Shown: positions 1 to 6,574, counted from the stretch's first letter. The stretch is 8,622 bases of DNA from Cyanobacteria bacterium OH_PDB_112 (GCA_023457295.1 JAEWLZ010000183.1:1-8622), one strand, 5' to 3'. Notes: generated from the sequence alone by a model not told the origin. A program made the numbers and translations.

Positions 1-337
1 CTGTTTTGATAGTAGACACTTCGAGTTTTTCCCGATTTACCGCAAAAGCTCCAAGCCACCAAATAAGACGGCTTAGCCCCGGGATTTCAAAAAGCTCTTT
101 TTTTGCCATATATGCAATTACTTTGTCTATTGCAACGGTAAGAGCAGGAGGGTCTAAAAGCGATAAATGATTCGCCGCAATCAAAACGGAACTATCTTTT
201 GGGACATTTTCACGCCCTTCGACTTTCATTTTGTACATTATTTTATAAAAAGGCATAAAAAGAAAAATTACTACCATTCTTTGAAAAAAGGTAGAAAAAA
301 ATGTGTAGTCTTCTCTTTTTGCGAAATTTTTACTCAT
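1..337 (-). CDS. plsC: 1-acyl-sn-glycerol-3-phosphate acyltransferase (PlsC-like), 3' part outside window
   Basis: This is the first 112 codons of a lysophospholipid acyltransferase; the rest lies beyond the left edge. The family transfers an acyl chain to lysophosphatidic acid to make phosphatidic acid at the inner face of the membrane. Seen here: a hydrophobic N-terminal stretch (about residues 17-34), the catalytic NHX4D motif as NHLSLLDP (His57, Asp62), then MAKKELF (about 78-84) and GAFAVNRE (about 96-103), matching the usual block II that ends in a conserved Arg. The later EGTRS-type block would fall outside the window. The start is the ATG at 335-337, preceded by AAAGGGAT at a short distance; an ATG at 340-342 meets a stop after two codons. 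The exact acyl acceptor cannot be told from this fragment, so other PlsC-superfamily acyltransferases remain possible. Confidence 0.88.
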   Translation of the reverse strand, partial: MSKNFAKREDYTFFSTFFQRMVVIFLFMPFYKIMYKMKVEGRENVPKDSSVLIAANHLSLLDPPALTVAIDKVIAYMAKKELFEIPGLSRLIWWLGAFAVNREKLEVSTIKT

Positions 338-369
338 ATCATCCCTTTAAAAATTTTTTCTATGACAAT

Positions 370-378
370 ATTTTAGCA
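370..378 (-). promoter_or_regulatory. Extended -10 promoter for the plsC-like gene
   Basis: On the minus strand the sequence reads TGCTAAAAT, an extended -10 (TGn plus TAAAAT at 370-375). It would start transcription near 363, giving a leader of about 26 bases. No good -35 hexamer is seen 17-18 bases upstream, as is common for extended -10 promoters. The same nine bases form the -10 of the rny promoter. Confidence 0.4.
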
Positions 379-414
379 GAAAAAATTTCATGCGGAAAAT
401 TTTTAAGTGCAGAT

Positions 415-434
415 AAATCTTTAAAAATCTTTAA
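415..434. repeat. Exact tandem 10-mer (AAATCTTTAA x2)
   Basis: Two back-to-back copies of AAATCTTTAA lie about 40-65 bases upstream of the plsC-like -10. One helical turn per copy would suit an UP element or a factor site, but in DNA this AT-rich a chance duplication is quite possible. The rest of the 338-526 spacer shows no convincing gene or terminator. Confidence 0.5.
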
Positions 435-526
435 AACCCACTGTTGAATGTTAAAAATGAAGGCTTTAACTCTTTTATTTGTCAGGTTTTATTAAGTTTG
501 GCAGTGAGTGGAGAAATCATTTTTGC

Positions 527-1036
527 TTAAAAATATACAGGCTTTTTACATTTAATATTGTTGAAAATTTTCAGTATCCCTTTTCTTTCGGTTAATATCT
601 TGGAAAAATCTTTTAAATTAAAGTCCAAAAGATATTTTGCTGCAAGAAAATCCTGCCCTTCTTCAAAAGCTTGAGGAAGAAACTGCAATTTTCGACTCGG
701 AAATGATTTTAGGTTAGTCACAGTTCTTGAACCGTCATCAGACATTGTTGCTAAGCGGGTATATTTTTTATTTTCTGTAATGATGAATATTTTTTGACCT
801 AAAACAAAAGAATAAGGTTCAAAATCAATAATCAAATTCTCTGTATGTGCTTTTTTTGCCCACCTTGCTAAAAGTTGTTTGCTTTTGACCCTTACAGTGT
901 CTTGAGGGTTAATTTTTGCGAATTCCGGCGATGTTTCTTCTTGTAGGTAAGCTTTTATAAGCGTCCTTTTAAGTTGCATCCCTGCCTTCATCCCGAAATT
1001 ATTTCTTTGAGGTGTGTTCTGAATTTTTGTAATCAT
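527..1036 (-). CDS. Uncharacterised protein with MITKIQN...NFG N-terminal tag (169 aa)
   Basis: I do not recognise this protein. It is 169 residues long and rich in Lys and aromatic residues, with no signal peptide, membrane helix or known catalytic motif. It opens with MITKIQN, a short Pro/Gln/Arg/Asn linker and NFG (residues 13-15). Its first seven residues are identical to those of the gene upstream; the rest shows no obvious similarity. The body reads like a small alpha/beta domain (IIDFEPYSFVLGQKIFIIT, about 70-88) followed by helical, basic sequence. The ATG overlaps the upstream stop as TAATG and no clear Shine-Dalgarno site precedes it, so translation is probably coupled by re-initiation. 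Continuous coding on the operon strand and the shared tag argue that it is real. No function is proposed. Confidence 0.8.
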   Translation of the reverse strand: MITKIQNTPQRNNFGMKAGMQLKRTLIKAYLQEETSPEFAKINPQDTVRVKSKQLLARWAKKAHTENLIIDFEPYSFVLGQKIFIITENKKYTRLATMSDDGSRTVTNLKSFPSRKLQFLPQAFEEGQDFLAAKYLLDFNLKDFSKILTERKGILKIFNNIKCKKPVYF

Positions 1037-1962
1037 TACTTAGGCTGTTCTATTGCTTTGAGTTTTTTGGGGGTTAAACTGCGTAAAAAAGCATCAGCAA
1101 AGTATTTTTCCGGAGAAAACATACTTTTAATTTGGTCCATAAAGGACATAGGTTTTTCCTCGAAAGTAAACAATATTTTTTGCTTACTTTGAGATGCTAC
1201 AACTACCTTTTTTAAAGGTTTTTGTTGTTTAGAATCGTGTTTTATTTCTTTGGTGAAAATTTTCAAATCCGCTAAAGATGGATTTGTTACAAGAGCTCTC
1301 ATTTTTTCAACATTATTTTTGTTTGCGCCTGTTGCAAGGAAACTTTGTTTTAGAAGATTTGCTGTTTCTTCCGCAATCTTAATGCAATTATTAGTTTTTT
1401 CGTTGGCATAATTTATCATTTTTTCAATTTTTTGAAAATTCGCTTTTGATTTTTTATCTTGTAAGATATTTTTATCAATACGATTTACTTTCTTTTGAGT
1501 AAATCCGATTAATACTTTCTGAATTTCATTCATTTGGATTTGTTTAATTTCTTCCGGATTTTTTAAGCAGGGGTCAATCATTTCTTTTGCGGTTTTAGCA
1601 TTAAAATTCATAGGAACATGAAAAATAAACGGAGCTACATTTTCTTCATGATTAAACATAAGCGGAAAAAGAATTGTTTGTTGGGGTTCTGCTGTATGAA
1701 GTACATGATTTTTTCGAAAAGCATCTTCTTTTGACGTTTGCATTACCAAATAATGATGGTTATTTTCTTTATTTACCAAAACTTCCATTGTCAGGTGACT
1801 TGTTGATTTATCAGTAAGCATTCTTTCAAACTTGTGAATTTGTTTTTTGCTGACCAAATTTTTTGCTTTTGCCTCATCCCAAAGTCTTTGGGGGCATTTC
1901 CCCAAATTTAAGCCAAAAGATGTGGAATTGTTATTTTGAGAATTTTGAATTTTCGTAATCAT
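1036..1962 (-). CDS. Uncharacterised Lys/Asn-rich protein with MITKIQN...SFG N-terminal tag (308 aa)
   Basis: I do not recognise this protein. It has 308 residues, is basic and rich in Lys, Asn and Gln, and lacks a signal peptide and membrane helices. It starts MITKIQN, continues with an Asn/Ser-rich linker and reaches SFG at residues 15-17. About residues 55-120 look like beta strands (LTMEVLVNKENNHHYLVMQT and FIFHVPMNF). About 120-215 are strongly helical and possibly coiled-coil. The C-terminal third is basic, with two short Phe/Met-rich patches near the end. The ATG at 1960-1962 sits 8 bases after AAGG (1971-1974). It heads a two-gene unit with its own promoter and overlaps the next gene by one base (TAATG). 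The shared tag with the next protein suggests common handling, such as the same partner or location. That is inference only. Confidence 0.85.
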   Translation of the reverse strand: MITKIQNSQNNNSTSFGLNLGKCPQRLWDEAKAKNLVSKKQIHKFERMLTDKSTSHLTMEVLVNKENNHHYLVMQTSKEDAFRKNHVLHTAEPQQTILFPLMFNHEENVAPFIFHVPMNFNAKTAKEMIDPCLKNPEEIKQIQMNEIQKVLIGFTQKKVNRIDKNILQDKKSKANFQKIEKMINYANEKTNNCIKIAEETANLLKQSFLATGANKNNVEKMRALVTNPSLADLKIFTKEIKHDSKQQKPLKKVVVASQSKQKILFTFEEKPMSFMDQIKSMFSPEKYFADAFLRSLTPKKLKAIEQPK

Positions 1963-1980
1963 AATTTTTTCCTTATGTGG

Positions 1981-2000
1981 GAGTCTTAATTTTCTGACTC
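1981..2000 (-). promoter_or_regulatory. Inverted repeat in the leader of the tagged gene pair
   Basis: GAGTC and GACTC are separated by ten bases, lying between the predicted -10 and the ribosome binding site at 1971-1974. It could be an operator or a small RNA hairpin near the 5' end of the transcript. The stem has only five base pairs, so it could be chance. Confidence 0.3.
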
Positions 2001-2006
2001 AAACTT

Positions 2007-2034
2007 ACTTTATGGCAGGTTAATAACTCGTCAA
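2007..2034 (-). promoter_or_regulatory. Promoter for the tagged gene pair
   Basis: On the minus strand there is a -35 TTGACG (2029-2034), a 16-base spacer and a -10 TAAAGT (2007-2012). This matches sigma-70-type promoters reasonably well. It lies in the 120-base spacer after the PHP gene and would give a leader of about 38 bases. It suggests the pair can be transcribed separately from the rny operon. No good terminator is visible between the PHP gene and this promoter, so read-through is also possible. Confidence 0.45.
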
Positions 2035-2082
2035 GATTGTTTTTTGACAGTTAGAAGAGTTTTTCTTTAAAAAAATTTACAT

Positions 2083-2934
2083 TTAACTTCTAGCAATTGC
2101 TATACGTTTTTTTTCGGCTTCCAATTCTTCAAAAATCTTTGGCGGAACAAAATTTTTGCCTAAAACCATTTGTCCCGTGTATAAAGAAGGGGCATGGAAA
2201 TCAGAACCGCCTGTAACTATGAGGTCATATTTTTCGGCAAGGGAACAAAAATATTCAATCATAGCAGGAGTATGTTTTCGGTGATACGCCTCAATTCCCC
2301 GAAGCCCGTAACTTATTAGTTCTTCTATGAGTTCTTGTGCGTTTTCAATATCACAAGGGTGTGCAATTACTGGGATTCCACCGGCATCATAAATAGTTTC
2401 GACAGCTTCATGAGGCGTTACCGTTTTTCTTTGAACATAGACTTTTGACGAGTCATTAATATATTTTGAATAAGCCTCTGTAACGCTTGATACTGTGCCT
2501 TTTTGCATAATTGATTTTGCAATATGAGGACGACCTATGCTTCCTTTTTGAATAACACATTTTTTTATGTCTTCATAAGTAACATTTATTCCGATTTTTT
2601 GAAGTCGTTTTGCTATTTCTTGAGCTTGTGTTTTACGAGCTTTGCGCTGTTTTTCTATCATAGCTTGAAAGTCAGGATTGTCTAAATCCATAAAATATCC
2701 CAAAACATGAATTTCCTGCTTTTTATAAAAAGTATTAATTTCAATTCCCGGGATAATTTCTAGTTGCTTTTGGCTGTCTTCAATATGTTTTTTAGCCGCA
2801 TAATACCCAAGAACATTGTCATGATCTGTGATAGATATGGTAGTTAAACCTACTTCAATAGCACTATCCACCAACTCTTCAGGAGATAAAACCCCATCAG
2901 AGTATGTGGTATGAATATGCAAATCAATTTTCAC
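2083..2934 (-). CDS. PHP-domain phosphoesterase, TrpH/RNase AM-like
   Basis: This is a 283-residue PHP (polymerase and histidinol phosphatase) metal-dependent phosphoesterase. Metal-ligand motifs appear in family order: DLHIHTTYSDG (His6, His8, Asp13), ITDHD (His38), GIEI (Glu65), EIHVLGY (His76), AHP (His192) and GSDFHA (Asp245, His247). GRPHIA (about 134-139) and the inserted helical domain at about 85-165 fit the TrpH/YciV group. Studied members hydrolyse 3',5'-nucleoside bisphosphates such as pAp and act as 5'-to-3' exoribonucleases on short RNAs. The start is GTG at 2932-2934, four bases after the ymdB stop, with a purine-rich AAGGATG ahead of it at the end of ymdB. As last gene of rny-ymdB-PHP, it likely clears short RNAs or nucleotides. 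The exact substrate is inferred. Confidence 0.9.
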   Translation of the reverse strand: MKIDLHIHTTYSDGVLSPEELVDSAIEVGLTTISITDHDNVLGYYAAKKHIEDSQKQLEIIPGIEINTFYKKQEIHVLGYFMDLDNPDFQAMIEKQRKARKTQAQEIAKRLQKIGINVTYEDIKKCVIQKGSIGRPHIAKSIMQKGTVSSVTEAYSKYINDSSKVYVQRKTVTPHEAVETIYDAGGIPVIAHPCDIENAQELIEELISYGLRGIEAYHRKHTPAMIEYFCSLAEKYDLIVTGGSDFHAPSLYTGQMVLGKNFVPPKIFEELEAEKKRIAIARS

Positions 2935-2938
2935 TGCT

Positions 2939-3793
2939 TCATCCTTCCATCTTCTCTTTTTCCTTTAAATTAACTAAATACTTAATTCTTTTAATCGAAA
3001 CAGCTGAGTGTGTCTGCGCATCAATAGAAATGACCACTCCGTTTACTTCTGCATCATCCAAATCTGCTACATCAAATCTGTCAGGTAAATATGTCCTGAA
3101 TCGGCGGTAAGAATTTTCAAATTCCATCCCTATAACGCCGTTTGATGCTCCGCAAAATCCTGCATCAGTGATATATGCACAGCCGTTTTCCAAAATTTTT
3201 TCATCCGCCGTTTGGACATGAGTATGTGTTCCCAAACAAGCATTTATGCCTAAACTGTCCGCAAAGTATCCGAAAGCTATTTTTTCAGCGGTGGCTTCCG
3301 CATGAAAATCCACCAAAATTATGTCAGCTTGTTCTTTAATTGTCGGAACAATTTTTTCTAAAGCATCCCAAGGATTATTAATATCAGGCATAAAAACTTT
3401 TCCCAATAAGTTTATTACTGCAAGTTTTATACCATTTTTTTCGATAATTTTATATCCTTTGCCGGGAACGGTTTCCGGATAATTAAGAGGTCGGATAAGT
3501 TTTTCACTTTCATCAATATATTCAAAAACTTCTTTTTTGTCCCAAATATGATTGCCAGATGTTAATAAATCTATTCCGTTTTCGGACAGTTCATTATGGT
3601 TTTTGCGTGTAAGCCCAAAGCCATGAGAAGCATTTTCAACATTTGCGACTACAAAATCGGGCTTAATTTCCATTAAACCCTGATTTTTAATTTCGTTAAA
3701 GTTGTTGTTTATTTTTTCGAGGAAATTAAAGACGGCTTTGCGTCCAGGTCTTCCGACGATATCTCCCAAAAATAATATATTGATGATAGACAT
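2939..3793 (-). CDS. ymdB: YmdB-family metallophosphoesterase (TIGR00282)
   Basis: This 284-residue calcineurin-like phosphoesterase carries the family signature: GDIVGRPGR (Asp11), NVEN (Glu53, Asn54), GNHIWD (Asn81, His82), DFHAEATAEK (His164) and GTHTHVQTAD (His189, His191), which together hold the two-metal centre. The Bacillus subtilis homologue is a 2',3'-cAMP phosphodiesterase that affects biofilm and motility decisions. Compared with it, this protein carries about ten extra residues between the GDIVG and EN motifs (about 28-44), seen as NNNFNEIKNQGLMEI. Its ATG directly follows the rny stop (TAA|ATG) with no gap, implying translational coupling. rny and ymdB also lie side by side in Bacillus, so the pairing itself is an established arrangement. 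Biochemical specificity here is inferred from the family. Confidence 0.93.
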   Translation of the reverse strand: MSIINILFLGDIVGRPGRKAVFNFLEKINNNFNEIKNQGLMEIKPDFVVANVENASHGFGLTRKNHNELSENGIDLLTSGNHIWDKKEVFEYIDESEKLIRPLNYPETVPGKGYKIIEKNGIKLAVINLLGKVFMPDINNPWDALEKIVPTIKEQADIILVDFHAEATAEKIAFGYFADSLGINACLGTHTHVQTADEKILENGCAYITDAGFCGASNGVIGMEFENSYRRFRTYLPDRFDVADLDDAEVNGVVISIDAQTHSAVSIKRIKYLVNLKEKEKMEG

Positions 3794-5314
3794 TTAGCTT
3801 GCTATTTCTGTTGTTCTTACTTCTCTTACTACCGTAACTCTTATTTGTCCCGGATAATCGAGTTCTGTTTCGATACGTTTTGCAATATCTCGGGCAAGCT
3901 GTGCCGCTTTCATATCGTCAAAAACAGTAGGCTCAACAATAACTCGGACTTCACGACCCGCCTGAACGGCAAATGATCTTTTGATTCCTTCAAAACTTGT
4001 AGCTATTTCTTCAAGTTTTTGGATACGTTTGATATAAACTTCAAGGGTATCTCGTCTAGCCCCGGGGCGTCCCGCACTCATTGCGTCGGCTATTTTTATT
4101 AAAACAGCTTCGAGGCTGTTTGCCGCCACATCATCGTGGTGAGCTTCTATGGCGTTTAGAATAACTTCGCTTTCTCCGTATTTACGAGCAAAATCGACTC
4201 CAAGTTGGATATGAGTACCTTCTTGTGTTTGGTCAAGAGCTTTTCCTATATCGTGTAAAAGCCCGGCGCGTTTTGCCAGTTTAGGGTCAATTCCGATTTC
4301 AGTTGCAAGCATGCCCGCTAAATGTCCCACTTCCAGTGAATGCTTAAGAACATTTTGTCCATAACTTGTTCTGAAATACAGACGTCCTAAAGTTTTTATA
4401 ATATCAGGATGAAGATTCATTACGCCTAATTCCAGCGCAACACTTTCACCTTCTTGATACATTTTTTCTTCGACTTCTTTTTTTGCTTTTTCAACCATTT
4501 CTTCGATTCTGACAGGGTGGATACGTCCGTCCGCAACAAGTTTTTCAAGTGCAATACGGGCAATTTCACGCTTAACCGGATCAAAACAAGATAAAACAAC
4601 CGCTTCCGGGGTGTCATCAATAATTAAATCTACTCCCGTGAATGTTTCAAGAGCGCGTATATTTCGTCCTTCACGACCAATTATGCGTCCTTTCATTTCA
4701 TCGTTCGGTAAATTCACAACAGAAACAGTTGATTCAACAACATGATCCATTACACATCTTTGCATTGTCGTAATTAAAACTTCTTGCGCTTTTGATTCAG
4801 AAACTTCTTTTATATGTTCTTCATTTTGACGAATTCTTTGCGCGGCTTCCATTTTTAGATCATCTTCCAATTTGCTCATCAAAACAGCTTTACCTTCTTC
4901 CTGAGTCATGTTTGCAACACGCTCGAGTTCCGATTTTTGCTTTTGAATCAAATGGTGATATTCAGATTCTTTATCCGCTAAATCATCAGATTTTCGCTGA
5001 AGTTCAACATCTCGGTCGACAAGTTCTTGTTCTTTTGATTCAAGTTTTTCTTCTTTCATCATAAGCTTATTTTCAAGTTTTGTGATTTCGCTGCGGCGTT
5101 CCCTTGCTTCGTTTTCAAGTTCTTCACGCTGGTCTTGAAGTTTTTCTTTTGCAGCGATTAATGCTTCTTTTTCTTTTAATTTTGCTTGTTCTTCAAAATC
5201 TTTTTTTAATTCGTTAATTTTAGCTTTATTTACTCTTGCATCTATGAAAAATAAAACGCTTAGAACCGCAAATACAGCTAAAATAACGCTTAAGGTTATA
5301 ACTAATGCGTCGAT
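3794..5314 (-). CDS. rny: Ribonuclease Y, with apparent AUC start codon
   Basis: RNase Y is the membrane-anchored endoribonuclease that starts mRNA decay in bacteria lacking RNase E. Read from 5314 the protein has 506 residues, close to the roughly 520 usual for the family. An N-terminal membrane helix (about 3-24, LVITLSVILAVFAVLSVLFF) leads into a long charged coiled coil (about 30-190). A KH domain follows with GRIIGREGRN (about 209-218), then the HD domain with HD at 354-355, HH at 392-393 and Asp at about 410, ending GREVRVIVEP and a C-terminal region typical of RNase Y. No ATG, GTG or TTG occurs in frame before the ATG pair at 5057-5062, which would delete the membrane helix and half the coiled coil. 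AUC at 5312-5314 lies 8 bases after AAGGAG and just before the helix, so I choose it. The domain identity is certain; the start is an inference. Confidence 0.92.
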   Translation of the reverse strand: MDALVITLSVILAVFAVLSVLFFIDARVNKAKINELKKDFEEQAKLKEKEALIAAKEKLQDQREELENEARERRSEITKLENKLMMKEEKLESKEQELVDRDVELQRKSDDLADKESEYHHLIQKQKSELERVANMTQEEGKAVLMSKLEDDLKMEAAQRIRQNEEHIKEVSESKAQEVLITTMQRCVMDHVVESTVSVVNLPNDEMKGRIIGREGRNIRALETFTGVDLIIDDTPEAVVLSCFDPVKREIARIALEKLVADGRIHPVRIEEMVEKAKKEVEEKMYQEGESVALELGVMNLHPDIIKTLGRLYFRTSYGQNVLKHSLEVGHLAGMLATEIGIDPKLAKRAGLLHDIGKALDQTQEGTHIQLGVDFARKYGESEVILNAIEAHHDDVAANSLEAVLIKIADAMSAGRPGARRDTLEVYIKRIQKLEEIATSFEGIKRSFAVQAGREVRVIVEPTVFDDMKAAQLARDIAKRIETELDYPGQIRVTVVREVRTTEIAS

Positions 5315-5322
5315 TGTCCTAA

Positions 5323-5328
5323 CTCCTT
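5323..5328 (-). promoter_or_regulatory. Shine-Dalgarno site deciding the rny start
   Basis: AAGGAG is a full-strength ribosome binding site. It sits 8 bases upstream of the AUC at 5312-5314 and far from the first in-frame ATG at 5062. Its spacing is what makes AUC the most credible start for RNase Y. An in-frame TAA lies just upstream of it, so the start cannot be much further upstream. Confidence 0.8.
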
Positions 5329-5358
5329 TTTATTCTATATAACATTTCTTAATTGTAA

Positions 5359-5416
5359 TTTAAGTTTAATTTATTAAAATCGCGGTTCAAATTAAAACCG
5401 TTAGTTTAAGTTTAAT
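5359..5416. repeat. 12-bp direct repeat pair in rny leader (TTTAAGTTTAAT)
   Basis: Identical copies of TTTAAGTTTAAT lie at 5359-5370 and 5405-5416. The right copy covers the predicted rny transcription start and touches the -10, while the left copy is inside the leader. Between them is the hairpin at 5383-5400. A protein bound to both could control rny transcription, but the low-complexity composition makes chance a fair alternative. Confidence 0.45.
5383..5400 (-). promoter_or_regulatory. Small hairpin in rny 5' leader
   Basis: CGGTT and AACCG flank an eight-base AT-only loop except for one G. It is the only GC-bearing element in the spacer and lies near the 5' end of the predicted rny transcript. 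RNase Y transcripts could be self-controlled through such a leader, but nothing in the sequence proves it. Confidence 0.3.
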
Positions 5417-5444
5417 TTTAGCACAATTAATAAACAATTTTCAA
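5415..5444 (-). promoter_or_regulatory. Promoter of the rny-ymdB-PHP operon
   Basis: On the minus strand there is a -35 TTGAAA (5439-5444), an 18-base spacer and an extended -10 TGCTAAAAT (TAAAAT at 5415-5420). Transcription would start near 5408, giving a leader of about 94 bases before the AUC start. The match is good and it lies in the longest non-coding gap upstream of the operon. Confidence 0.55.
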
Positions 5445-5462
5445 ATTAATTAAACAATTTTC
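5431..5462. repeat. 12-bp direct repeats 20 bp apart across the rny -35
   Basis: TAAACAATTTTC occurs exactly at 5431-5442 and 5451-5462. The spacing of 20 bp, about two helical turns, puts both copies on one face of the DNA. One copy overlaps the predicted -35 hexamer and the other lies just upstream. This is a typical layout for a pair of operator half-sites. Confidence 0.5.
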
Positions 5463-5500
5463 CCTTGAAAATACTTTTTTGGGGAAAAATCGAAAAAAGT
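5458..5500 (-). terminator. Possible weak terminator or alternative hairpins after recA
   Basis: Fourteen bases after the recA stop the transcript can form ACUUUUUU with AAAAAAGU (5493-5500 with 5473-5480), or alternatively UUUUCCC with GGGAAAA (5482-5488 region with 5458-5464). The two foldings exclude each other and both are AU-rich. Neither is followed by a clean U-run, so termination here is uncertain. Confidence 0.3.
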
Positions 5501-5514
5501 TTATTGGTTAGTTA

Positions 5515-6540
5515 TTAATTTTCTGTTGGTGCTTTGATTTTTTCAATCACAAGAGTTTCGATTTCTGTTAGGATTTGAGGATTTTCTTCAAGGAAAGTTC
5601 TGGCTTTATCTTTGCCTTGACCGATTTTTTCCTCTCCATAACTAAACCAAGTGCCTGATTTTTTAACTATGTCGAATTCCACCGCCATATCAAGTACGCA
5701 GCCTGCTTTTGAAATACCTTTTCCGTATATAATTTCAAATTCGGCTTTTTTGAATGGAGGAGCCACTTTGTTTTTTACAACCTTAACTTTTACTTTGTTT
5801 CCGTATTCTTCACCGTCAGATTTTTTAAGAGTTTCTATTCTTCTTATGTCAAGACGTACGCTCGCATAGTATTTAAGAGCGTTTCCTCCGGTTGTTGTTT
5901 CGGGACTTCCGTACATTACACCGATTTTTGAACGTAGTTGGTTGATAAATACGATAGTAGTTCTTGTTTTATTTACGATACCTGTAAGTTTACGAAGAGC
6001 TTGTGACATTAGTCTTGCTTGAAGTCCCATATGTTTGTCACCCATTTCGCCTTCGATTTCTTCTTTTGGTACAAGTGCTGCTACCGAGTCGACAATTACT
6101 ATGTCAACAGCTCCGGAGCGTACAAGTTCCTCTGTTATTTCAAGAGCTTGTTCGCCTGTGTCGGGCTGAGAAATAAGCAAGCTGTCAATGTCTACACCCA
6201 ATGCTTTTGCATATTCAGGATCCATAGCGTGTTCAGCGTCTATATAAGCCGCGATACCGCCGCTTTTTTGCGCTTCTGCCACTATATGCTGTGCAAGAGT
6301 ACTTTTACCTGAGCTTTCAGGTCCAAAAATTTCAATAATTCTCCCTCTTGGAACTCCGCCTATACCTAAAGCTATGTCCAAAGGCAATGCTCCTGTTGAA
6401 ATAGCTTCAACACTTACGGCAGGTTTTTCACCTAAGCACATAATAGACCCTTTTCCGAAGTCTTTCTCTATTTTTTCAATAGCCATCTCAAGAGCTTTTT
6501 TTCTGTCGATGCCTACTATTTCTTTTTCTTTTGTTGCCAT
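5515..6540 (-). CDS. recA: Recombinase RecA
   Basis: RecA forms ATP-dependent filaments on single-stranded DNA, drives strand exchange and triggers LexA self-cleavage in SOS responses. This copy has 341 residues. Visible features are Walker A GPESSGKST (73-81), the catalytic glutamate in YIDAEHAMDP (Glu103), Walker B DIVIVD (146-151), loop L1 EGEMGDKHMGLQAR (163-176) and the L2/signature region NQLRSKIGVMYGSPETTTGG (200-219). The C-terminal domain is complete, but the sequence ends KIKAPTEN without the acidic tail known from Escherichia coli RecA. The ATG at 6538-6540 follows AAAGGGA with a 7-base gap to the GGG. It is preceded by a long leader with a promoter, repeats and a possible mini-ORF, and is followed by the separately promoted rny operon. 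Confidence 0.99.
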   Translation of the reverse strand: MATKEKEIVGIDRKKALEMAIEKIEKDFGKGSIMCLGEKPAVSVEAISTGALPLDIALGIGGVPRGRIIEIFGPESSGKSTLAQHIVAEAQKSGGIAAYIDAEHAMDPEYAKALGVDIDSLLISQPDTGEQALEITEELVRSGAVDIVIVDSVAALVPKEEIEGEMGDKHMGLQARLMSQALRKLTGIVNKTRTTIVFINQLRSKIGVMYGSPETTTGGNALKYYASVRLDIRRIETLKKSDGEEYGNKVKVKVVKNKVAPPFKKAEFEIIYGKGISKAGCVLDMAVEFDIVKKSGTWFSYGEEKIGQGKDKARTFLEENPQILTEIETLVIEKIKAPTEN

Positions 6541-6574
6541 GTTTTTTCCCTTTTTTTAACTAAACAAAATCTTT

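Noticed and set aside
450..470. Inverted repeat GTTAAA...TTTAAC as terminator of the tagged pair
   Set aside because: The stem is six AT-rich pairs with no following U-run on the transcript.
2091..2102. Perfect 12-bp palindrome TAGCAATTGCTA at the end of the PHP gene
   Set aside because: It lies in the last codons of the gene, can form only a four-pair RNA stem, and has no terminator U-run directly after it; probably chance.
4426..4620. Minus-strand 64-codon frame inside rny
   Set aside because: It is a different frame within the conserved RNase Y KH/HD coding region, whose frame is fixed by strong motifs.
5057..5062. ATG pair as the rny start
   Set aside because: It would remove the membrane helix and much of the coiled coil although in-frame, family-like coding continues 84 codons upstream behind a strong ribosome binding site.
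4792..5064. Plus-strand open frame of 90 codons
   Set aside because: It lies entirely antisense to the coiled-coil part of RNase Y, has no ribosome binding site and its peptide resembles nothing known. Other plus-strand frames (for example 167-376, 974-1192, 2904-3110, 6019-6312, 6870-7133, 7966-8214) are rejected for the same reason: they are antisense to well-supported genes.
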